Positions 57,722 through 64,000 of a stretch of DNA of 64,000 nucleotides are shown piece by piece. Position numbers and translations under genes: made by a program. The notes beneath the pieces are model-generated. The model did not search any database, was not told the DNA's origin, and saw only the letters and a program-made list of their open reading frames with translations. Position 1 is the first letter of the stretch. Each line of letters opens with the position of its first letter. The stretch lies in the NCBI RefSeq assembly GCF_003263785.1, contig NZ_JYJK01000044.1, forward strand, positions 62,001 to 126,000. Direction: 5' to 3'. The DNA is from Vibrio variabilis. Its GTDB lineage: Bacteria > Pseudomonadota > Gammaproteobacteria > Enterobacterales > Vibrionaceae.

Positions 57722-60535
57722 ATGACCAGATACGGCCTGCGCGCTCGCGTAATCACATTAACCTTGGCACCGACCCTGATCATCGGTCTCCTTCTTAGTG
57801 CCTTTTTCTCCTATAACCGTTACCACGACCTTGAGTCACAGGTGCTGAATGCCGGTTCAAGTATTATTGAACCGCTGGCGATTGCCAGTGAACAGGGACT
57901 TGTGAATCAAAACCGAGAGTCTGTCAGACGCCTGATCAGTTACGCGCACCGTAAAAATTCCAAATTTGTTCGCAGTATCGCCGTCTTTGACGCTTCACAT
58001 GAGCTGTTTGTTACCTCTAACTTTCATCCAAATTTCGACACGCTAACATTTCCCAAAGACAAACCCATCCCGTTTCTTAGCTCCTCTGAGTTTAGCGACA
58101 ACACGTTAATTCTTAGAGCCCCTGTGATTGCAGAGAGTCAGCTCGCGACCGATGCCCGAGAGCTAACCCCCACCAGTCAAATGCTTGGCTATGTGGCCAT
58201 TGAGCTCGACCTGTCGTCGCTGCGATTGCAGCAGTATCAAGAAGTCTTCTCAGCCATTTTAGTCTTAGTGCTCGGGCTCATTCTGTCCGGTATATTTGCC
58301 TATCGCTTGATGTATGACGTGACTCGCCCTATCTCGCACATGAAAAACATGGTGGATCGCATCCGCCGTGGTCATCTAGATGTGCGAATTGAAGGCAAAA
58401 TGCACGGTGAGCTCGACTCACTAAAAAACGGTATCAACGCCATGGCGGTATCACTGTCTGAATACCACGTGGAGATGCAGCACAGTATCGACCAAGCGAC
58501 CTCCGACCTTCGTGAGACGCTTGAACAGCTAGAAATCCAGAACGTCGAGCTCGATATCGCTAAAAAGCGCGCTCAAGAAGCAGCTCGCGTGAAATCTGAA
58601 TTCTTGGCCAACATGTCTCACGAGCTCCGTACCCCGCTCAATGGCGTCATTGGCTTTACCCGTCAGATGCTGAAAACTCAGCTGACCAACAGTCAAACCG
58701 ATTACCTGCAAACCATCGAAAAGTCGGCCAACAACCTGCTTAACATCATCAACGACATCCTCGACTTCTCGAAACTTGAAGCTGGCAAACTGGCGCTGGA
58801 AAACATCCCATTTGAGTTCCAAGACAGCTTAGATGAAGTGGTTGCTTTGCAAGCCACCAGCGCCCACGAGAAAGGCCTTGAGCTGACGCTAAAAGTAGAT
58901 CCGAAGATCCCAAGCGGCCTTGTCGGTGACCCCCTGCGTATTCAACAGATCCTCACCAACCTAGTCGGTAACTCGATTAAGTTTACTGAGCGCGGCAACA
59001 TCGACATTTCGGTTGAGCTGAAAAGCAGTAAAGAAGATCGTGTCGAGCTGCAATTTATGGTTCGCGATACCGGCATCGGTATCTCCGAACGCCAGCAAGC
59101 GCAGCTGTTCCAAGCGTTTAGTCAAGCCGATGCGAGTATCTCAAGACGTTATGGCGGTACTGGTCTTGGCTTGGTTATCACCCAGAAGCTGGTAGGCCAA
59201 ATGGGTGGTGATATCAGTCTCACCAGTCGCCTGCACCAAGGCTCGACCTTCTGGTTTACCGTGAAACTGAGCTCGACCGACATTCCAATGCTCGACCCTA
59301 TCGATCCTGCAGTGATTCACAACAAGCGACTTCTGCTGGTTGAACCGAACATGCAAGCAGCTTCGGTACTGCAGCAAACGCTCACCAATGAGGGTGTGAT
59401 GGTCACCTACCGCTCTACATTGCCTGAGCGTGTAGAGTCGTTCGATTACATTATTGTTTGCTTGCCGACCAATGAAGAAGTGCCGCTCGCCGTCATCGAA
59501 GAGTGGATCGCACGCTGCAAGCAATCGACGTCAAACATCATCATAGGTACGGCTAGTACTCAGTTGGCGCTGTCGGATTACCTGATGCAAACGCACCATG
59601 TGCAATGTTTGACTAAACCGCTGTCACGTAAAAAGCTGCTGCAATCTTTAGTCGATAAACAGCCGGCTCAGCTAGCGCCTGCGGTCGAGGTGATTTCAAC
59701 CGAAAAACGCAGCCTTAACGTCATGGCGGTGGATGACAATCCAGCCAACCTTAAGCTCATTACTGCGCTGCTCTCAGAGCGGGTCGAAACCGTGGTGTCT
59801 TGTATCAGCGGTCAGGCTGCAGTGCAAAAAGCGCAAGAGCAGCATTTTGATATGGTGTTCATGGACATTCAGATGCCGCAAATGGATGGCGTGACGGCTT
59901 GCAAGCTTATCAAAGAGACTCAGCAAAACGCGGCCACACCTGTGGTTGCGGTAACAGCTCACGCAATGAGTGGCGAGCGAGATCGCTTACTTTCAGAAGG
60001 CATGGACGATTACCTCACCAAGCCGATTGATGAAACCATGCTACTTCAGGTACTCAACAAATGGGTGCCAGTGCGCCCAGCAGAGCCAGAAGCGTGCTTA
60101 GACTTTGTTGCGCCTACTGATGTAAGCACGGCGACAGAAGCGCCACCTATCGTGGTGGAAAAGCCAACCTCACAAGTTATTGACTGGAATGCAGCGCTTA
60201 AGCAAGCAGCCAATAAAGAAGATCTCGCCATCGACATGCTGCAAATGTTGGTCGACTTTATTCCGGAAGTGGCTGAGCTTGCCGACAACATTCTCGACAA
60301 TGGCTTTGACGATGTCGAGCAAGTGATCCACCTCATCCATAAGCTGCATGGCAGCTGCTCCTACTGTGGTGTGCCCCGACTTAAATCCATCTGTGCGACG
60401 ATAGAGAAAGCCCTACGTGCCGGTGACAGTCTGGAAGACATTGAGCCTGAGCTGTTTGAACTGCAAGATGAGATGGAGAAGGTGTTGGAGAGTTCTGAGT
60501 TGTATTTGAAAGGGAAGGAAGGTGAAGGGGCGTAA
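57722..60535 (+). CDS. barA: Hybrid sensor histidine kinase BarA
   Basis: A 937-residue tripartite hybrid kinase that phosphorylates UvrY/VarA and so controls Csr small RNAs and carbon or virulence switching. The layout is transmembrane helix 1 (about 12-30), a periplasmic sensor (about 31-175), helix 2 (178-198) and HAMP (about 200-255). HisKA follows with EFLANMSHELRTPLNGVIGF near 300. HATPase boxes are GNSIKFTERGNI, RDTGIGI and GGTGLGL. The receiver has DMVFMDIQMPQMDG near 715, and the C-terminal Hpt carries HKLHGSCSYCG near 880. The His, Asp, His phosphorelay residues are all present. The start has little Shine-Dalgarno signal. Divergent from rlmD. Intact. Confidence 0.94.
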   Translation: MTRYGLRARVITLTLAPTLIIGLLLSAFFSYNRYHDLESQVLNAGSSIIEPLAIASEQGLVNQNRESVRRLISYAHRKNSKFVRSIAVFDASHELFVTSNFHPNFDTLTFPKDKPIPFLSSSEFSDNTLILRAPVIAESQLATDARELTPTSQMLGYVAIELDLSSLRLQQYQEVFSAILVLVLGLILSGIFAYRLMYDVTRPISHMKNMVDRIRRGHLDVRIEGKMHGELDSLKNGINAMAVSLSEYHVEMQHSIDQATSDLRETLEQLEIQNVELDIAKKRAQEAARVKSEFLANMSHELRTPLNGVIGFTRQMLKTQLTNSQTDYLQTIEKSANNLLNIINDILDFSKLEAGKLALENIPFEFQDSLDEVVALQATSAHEKGLELTLKVDPKIPSGLVGDPLRIQQILTNLVGNSIKFTERGNIDISVELKSSKEDRVELQFMVRDTGIGISERQQAQLFQAFSQADASISRRYGGTGLGLVITQKLVGQMGGDISLTSRLHQGSTFWFTVKLSSTDIPMLDPIDPAVIHNKRLLLVEPNMQAASVLQQTLTNEGVMVTYRSTLPERVESFDYIIVCLPTNEEVPLAVIEEWIARCKQSTSNIIIGTASTQLALSDYLMQTHHVQCLTKPLSRKKLLQSLVDKQPAQLAPAVEVISTEKRSLNVMAVDDNPANLKLITALLSERVETVVSCISGQAAVQKAQEQHFDMVFMDIQMPQMDGVTACKLIKETQQNAATPVVAVTAHAMSGERDRLLSEGMDDYLTKPIDETMLLQVLNKWVPVRPAEPEACLDFVAPTDVSTATEAPPIVVEKPTSQVIDWNAALKQAANKEDLAIDMLQMLVDFIPEVAELADNILDNGFDDVEQVIHLIHKLHGSCSYCGVPRLKSICATIEKALRAGDSLEDIEPELFELQDEMEKVLESSELYLKGKEGEGA

Positions 60536-60543
60536 GTTCTGGG

Positions 60544-60564
60544 TCCTTGGTCCTTGGTCCTTGG
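60544..60564. repeat. Three perfect TCCTTGG tandem repeats
   Basis: Three TCCTTGG copies begin eight bases after the barA stop and end six bases before the acpS stop, again between convergent genes with no terminator hairpin. The unit is identical to the six-copy array at 9568-9609. Confidence 0.96.
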
Positions 60565-60570
60565 AGTGTT

Positions 60571-60951
60571 CTAGCTTTCTAGGATGACGGTGGCTACTGC
60601 GTAGTGTCGCTCATCAGAAATAGAGAGGTGGTTAGAGACCACCCCCATAGAAGCCGCAATTTGTGCGGCTTTTTTATTGAGCGTTAGGATAGGCTTGCCG
60701 TGTTCATCGTTGGACACTTCAAAATCGTGAAATGTCACGCCATGGGCAATACCGGTACCGAGCGCTTTAGAGGCCGCTTCTTTTACCGCAAAGCGCTTTG
60801 CGAGAAAGCGCCCTTGCTGCTTTAGGCTCTGGAACTGAATCAGTTCATTGTCAGTCAAGATACGCTTAGCAAACGCCTCACCCGTTCGTGATAACGCCTT
60901 TTCTACACGTTCGATTTCCGCAATGTCTGTCCCAAGTCCTAAGATTGCCAC
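60571..60951 (-). CDS. acpS: Holo-[acyl-carrier-protein] synthase
   Basis: Transfers 4'-phosphopantetheine from CoA to apo-ACP. 126 residues: the N-terminal [20 protein letters not shown] with the magnesium-binding Asp, and the [20 protein letters not shown] block with catalytic Glu and Lys near residue 50-68, are typical. It is the last gene of the leftward rnc-era-recO-pdxJ-acpS cluster, 37 bases after pdxJ. Intact. Confidence 0.96.
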   Translation of the reverse strand: MAILGLGTDIAEIERVEKALSRTGEAFAKRILTDNELIQFQSLKQQGRFLAKRFAVKEAASKALGTGIAHGVTFHDFEVSNDEHGKPILTLNKKAAQIAASMGVVSNHLSISDERHYAVATVILES

Positions 60952-60988
60952 TCAGCTTCGCCTCTACTCGTTATATATCGTGCTCGGA

Positions 60989-61722
60989 TTAACCGCGGCG
61001 CGCCGCTTCCATGACTGCTTTCATGTCAGCAACCGCTTTATGCAGACCATCAAACACCGCGCGGCCAATAATAGAGTGACCGATGTTCAGCTCGTAAATC
61101 TCTGGCAATGCGCGATAGGGCCAACGTTGTGGTAAGTCAGACCGTGACCCGCGTTAACTGTGATCCCGATGTCAGCCGCGTAGCTTGCGCCAGCTGCGAT
61201 TTTCTTCAGTTCGTCTTGTTGATCTTCTTCGGTCTCTGCATCCGCGTAGTGACCAGTGTGAAGTTCGATGAATGGTGCACCAGCCGCTTTTGAAGCATCG
61301 ATCTGCTCGCGATCAGCATCGATAAACAGAGACACTTTAATACCTGCTGCCGTTAGCTTCTCTGTCGCTGCCTTGATCTTTTCAAACTGACCTTTAACGT
61401 CTAGACCGCCTTCCGTCGTCAGCTCTTCACGCTTCTCTGGGACCAGACACACGAATTCAGGCTGAGTTTTTAGCGCGATGTCGATCATCTCATCAGTGAC
61501 CGCCATTTCTAGGTTCATACGCGTTTGTAGCGTTTCACGTAGGATACGCACGTCGCGGTCTAGGATGTGACGACGGTCTTCACGAAGGTGAATCGTGATG
61601 CCATCTGCACCTGCACGCTCAGCAATCTCTGCCGCGTGCACTGGGTCTGGATACTTAGTACCGCGAGCATTACGTAGGGTCGCGATATGGTCAATATTGA
61701 TACCTAAAAGGATAGAACTCAT
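60989..61722 (-). CDS. pdxJ: Pyridoxine 5'-phosphate synthase (frame broken by a 1-base loss)
   Basis: Condenses 3-amino-2-oxopropyl phosphate with deoxyxylulose-5-phosphate to make pyridoxine phosphate, the last ring-forming step of vitamin B6 synthesis. TIM-barrel blocks: [18 protein letters not shown] near residue 5, [13 protein letters not shown] near 41, [10 protein letters not shown] near 155 and [11 protein letters not shown] near 190. The frame breaks near 61111, where [10 protein letters not shown] should be [19 protein letters not shown]; one base of a CC/GG pair restores a 244-residue protein ending at 60989. It lies 17 bases after recO. Confidence 0.94.
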
Positions 61723-61739
61723 CGATGATTACTCCATGA

Positions 61740-62438
61740 TCAGGACTGCTTCATTCGAAACAGTTCCCTGCTTTTTAATGGTTTTCCGCCAAGATACGGC
61801 TTTAAGGCTATGCGTGTAAAGCGTTTTGCCGCTTGTAACTGTGTTTTACTCAGGAAACGTCGCTCACTGATGGCGATGAGCTCTTCACCTAAAAAGGTCA
61901 GGTTGTCTCTACGCACACTGGCGATGAATCCCTTCTGCTCCCGATAACGATAAGTCATTGTCGGATCGATAGGTTCGCCGGTACCAGCACAGTGTAAGAA
62001 GTCTACACCGTATCCCATTGCAGAAAGGAGAGCGAGTTCAAAACGCCGCAACGCAGGTTCAGGATTGGTATTGTGGGCGAGCTCTGTTAAAGCTTGAAGA
62101 TAGTCGTGAAATAATTCAGGAAACGGGATCTCACTTGCCAATACGCGAGCAATCAGCTCATTCACGTACATAGCAGAATAGAGGTTCACACCGGTTAACG
62201 GCAGACCAAGACTAATGGCTTCCGCTTGCCTCAATGTTTTCATTGAGCCATTGCCGGACCACTTTAACAATAATGGGGTGAAAGGCTGTAGAGCGCCTTT
62301 AAGATTCGAGCGCTTACTTCGAGCGCCTTTGGAAAGCAGCGTGACGCGACCATATTCCTCACTGAATACATCGAGTATTAAGCTCGATTCACTGTAAGGT
62401 CTTCGATGCAAAACAAAGCAGCGTTGCAATCCATCCAT
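61740..62438 (-). CDS. recO: DNA repair protein RecO
   Basis: Anneals ssDNA and loads RecA with RecR in the RecF pathway. 232 residues: an N-terminal OB fold ([40 protein letters not shown]) followed by a helical domain ([19 protein letters not shown]). The zinc-type cysteines of Gram-positive RecO are not present beyond a single LHCAG, as usual in Gammaproteobacteria. It lies between era and pdxJ in a conserved cluster. Intact. Confidence 0.94.
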   Translation of the reverse strand: MDGLQRCFVLHRRPYSESSLILDVFSEEYGRVTLLSKGARSKRSNLKGALQPFTPLLLKWSGNGSMKTLRQAEAISLGLPLTGVNLYSAMYVNELIARVLASEIPFPELFHDYLQALTELAHNTNPEPALRRFELALLSAMGYGVDFLHCAGTGEPIDPTMTYRYREQKGFIASVRRDNLTFLGEELIAISERRFLSKTQLQAAKRFTRIALKPYLGGKPLKSRELFRMKQS

Positions 62439-62495
62439 AGGTCATATTCTGTCTAAAAGGGATCAGAGCAGCTAACGCTACTCTGATCTGCGGTA

Positions 62496-63500
62496 TTATT
62501 TGTTTTCGATATCGTCGATGTAGCCAAGAGAGCGTAGTGCGCGCTCATCATCAGCCCAACCTGATTTCACTTTAACCCAGGTCTCTAGATACACTTTACG
62601 GTCGAACAACTCTTCCATATCAAGACGAGCTTCGCGGCCGATGGTTTTGATCTTCTCGCCACCTTTACCAATCACCATCTTCTTCTGGCCACTGCGCTCT
62701 ACAAGGATCAACGCATTGATGTGGAAACCATCCGTATCTGGGTTGTAATCGAAACGTTCAATCTCAACGGTCACCGAGTAAGGCAGCTCGTCACCAGTGA
62801 ATCGCATCAGCTTTTCACGCAAGATTTCAGATGCCATAAAACGCTGAGAGCGGTCGGTCACGTATTCTTCCGGGAAGTGGTGAATCGCCTCAGGCAGGTG
62901 CTCACGAACGTGTTGACGAATCACGTCGATATTTTTACCGTGCTTGGCCGAAATTGGCACTACATCAACAAATTCCATCTTCTTGGTCATCTCTTGCATG
63001 TGCAGCATCACGTCATTGCGATCTTTCACATTGTCTACCTTGTTGATACACAAGATAACTGGGAAGTTCGACTTACGCAGCTTGTTCAGCACCATTTCAT
63101 CGTCATCAGTCCACTGCGTACCATCCACAAGGAAGAGCACCAAGTTCACATCACTTAGCGAGCTGTTTGCCGCGCGGTTCATCAGACGGTTGATCGCACG
63201 CTTCTCTTCGATATGCAGACCCGGAGTGTCGACATAGATCGCTTGATAATCGCCTTCCGTGTCCACGCCCATAATACGGTGGCGCGTGGTCTGTGGTTTA
63301 CGAGAGGTGATCGAGATCTTCTGTCCTAAAATGCGGTTAAGCAGCGTCGATTTACCGACGTTAGGACGACCTACGATAGCCACAAAGCCACAGTGCTGTT
63401 CACCCGTGCTTTCTTGAGTTGCTACGCTTGCCGAGTCGCTCGTTGACGCGAAGTACGCATCGAGATCGAACTCTTGATCAGAATTTGGTTTATCAGACAT
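62496..63500 (-). CDS. era: GTPase Era
   Basis: An essential Ras-like GTPase that binds 16S rRNA 3' end and assists 30S assembly. 334 residues; a 35-residue hydrophilic extension precedes the G1 motif [13 protein letters not shown]2 is in [15 protein letters not shown]3 is DTPG, and NKVD (G4) is near residue 158. The C-terminal KH domain contains the [20 protein letters not shown] element. Its start overlaps the rnc stop by eight bases, the classical rnc-era coupling. Intact. Confidence 0.97.
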   Translation of the reverse strand: MSDKPNSDQEFDLDAYFASTSDSASVATQESTGEQHCGFVAIVGRPNVGKSTLLNRILGQKISITSRKPQTTRHRIMGVDTEGDYQAIYVDTPGLHIEEKRAINRLMNRAANSSLSDVNLVLFLVDGTQWTDDDEMVLNKLRKSNFPVILCINKVDNVKDRNDVMLHMQEMTKKMEFVDVVPISAKHGKNIDVIRQHVREHLPEAIHHFPEEYVTDRSQRFMASEILREKLMRFTGDELPYSVTVEIERFDYNPDTDGFHINALILVERSGQKKMVIGKGGEKIKTIGREARLDMEELFDRKVYLETWVKVKSGWADDERALRSLGYIDDIENK

Positions 63501-64000
63501 TGGTCAGTTTCTCTAGAGCCAGTTCCGCAGCCGCTTGTTCTGCCTTGCGGCGGCTGGTGCCTTTGCCGATAACAGGCTTATCCACACCTGCCACTTCACA
63601 GGAAACGGTAAACTCTTGGTTATGCGCTTCCCCTTTAATATTAGTCACTGTGTAGACAGGGAGTGGTTTTCTTCGACCTTGTAGAAACTCTTGCAGGCGA
63701 GTTTTTGGATCTTTCTGTGACACACCCGGCTTGATCGCATCAAGACGCGACTGATACCAGCTCAGCACGATGCCGCGAACCGTCTCGACATCGCTATCAA
63801 GATAAATCGCGCCAATGATCGCTTCAACCGCATCAGCCAAGATTGAGTCACGACGGAATCCGCCACTTTTTAGCTCGCCTGGACCTAATTTTAAGTAATC
63901 TCCTAAGACGAATTCACGCCCTAGCTCAGCCAGAGTGTTACCTCTCACTAAGGTGGCACGCATTCGACTCATGTCCCCTTCGTTTACCTTAGGAAAACGA
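63493..64000 (-). CDS. rnc: Ribonuclease III (5' end beyond the window)
   Basis: Processes rRNA precursors and structured mRNAs. The C-terminal 169 codons are visible: the end of the endonuclease domain ([20 protein letters not shown], then [15 protein letters not shown] with the catalytic Asp and Glu) and the dsRNA-binding domain ([20 protein letters not shown], with [12 protein letters not shown]-like ending). The open frame continues to the window edge, so the start and the first signature lie outside. An internal ATG at 63972 is not the true start. It is coupled to era. Confidence 0.96.
   Translation of the reverse strand, partial: RFPKVNEGDMSRMRATLVRGNTLAELGREFVLGDYLKLGPGELKSGGFRRDSILADAVEAIIGAIYLDSDVETVRGIVLSWYQSRLDAIKPGVSQKDPKTRLQEFLQGRRKPLPVYTVTNIKGEAHNQEFTVSCEVAGVDKPVIGKGTSRRKAEQAAAELALEKLTNV

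Noticed and set aside
57586-57783. 65-codon minus-strand frame overlapping the barA start
   Set aside because: Overlaps the barA coding start, lacks a ribosome site and any recognisable family; likely a shadow.

Overview
The window is a contiguous piece of a Vibrio-type (Vibrionaceae, Gammaproteobacteria) chromosome. The evidence is gene content and order: galU-uvrA-pglL, the tsaD / rpsU-yqeY-dnaG-rpoD-tRNA-Ile2 block, a complete chitin-oligosaccharide operon with the fbpABC and glnK-amtB genes downstream of it, and the eno-pyrG-mazG-relA-rlmD-barA-acpS-pdxJ-recO-era-rnc housekeeping series. I see no rRNA, CRISPR array, insertion sequence, prophage or plasmid functions.

Layout. 0-6 kb: UDP-glucose synthesis (galU), SOS repair (uvrA behind a LexA box) and a PglL-type O-oligosaccharyltransferase. 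6-12 kb: gspAB secretion accessory genes, cca, uppP, folKB and plsY. 12-19 kb: a hydrolase, tsaD, and the macromolecular-synthesis operon ending with rpoD, then tRNA-Ile2(CAU). 19-35 kb: a membrane protein, a 0.7 kb regulatory gap, then a ten-gene chitin-oligosaccharide operon (binding protein, two permeases, two ATPases, GH9 glucosaminidase, glucosamine kinase, GH20 hexosaminidase, GH94 chitobiose phosphorylase, hexose-phosphate mutase). 35-42 kb: DJ-1/PfpI protein, RHH protein, iron transporter fbpABC with a Fur box, and nitrogen genes glnK-amtB with NtrC and sigma-54 sites. 42-46 kb: yacL and a CdaR-GntP-GlxK glycerate/sugar-diacid locus with a 34-bp palindrome. 46-49.7 kb: an unusual ureohydrolase, an AraC-type regulator and an Ldh_2-family dehydrogenase. 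49.8-64 kb: housekeeping genes, ending in a truncated rnc.

The most important caution concerns sequence quality. Fourteen genes are interrupted by 20 single-base length changes (17 losses, 3 gains), each of which can be placed in a short homopolymer. The affected genes include rpoD, relA, plsY, cca, uvrA and pdxJ. Correcting each one restores a full-length family-typical protein, so I treat these as likely sequencing or assembly errors and give each gene its whole span.

The observations most worth following are: a TCCTTGG heptamer tandem repeat at two convergent gene ends; a GH20 enzyme whose catalytic Asp-Glu pair reads Asp-Gln; the ureohydrolase / AraC / Ldh_2 cluster of unknown substrate; the 34-bp palindrome between cdaR and gntP; and several intercistronic hairpins in the chitin operon, whose promoter region carries a CRP-like site and repeated TTTTGACG elements but no adjacent chiS.
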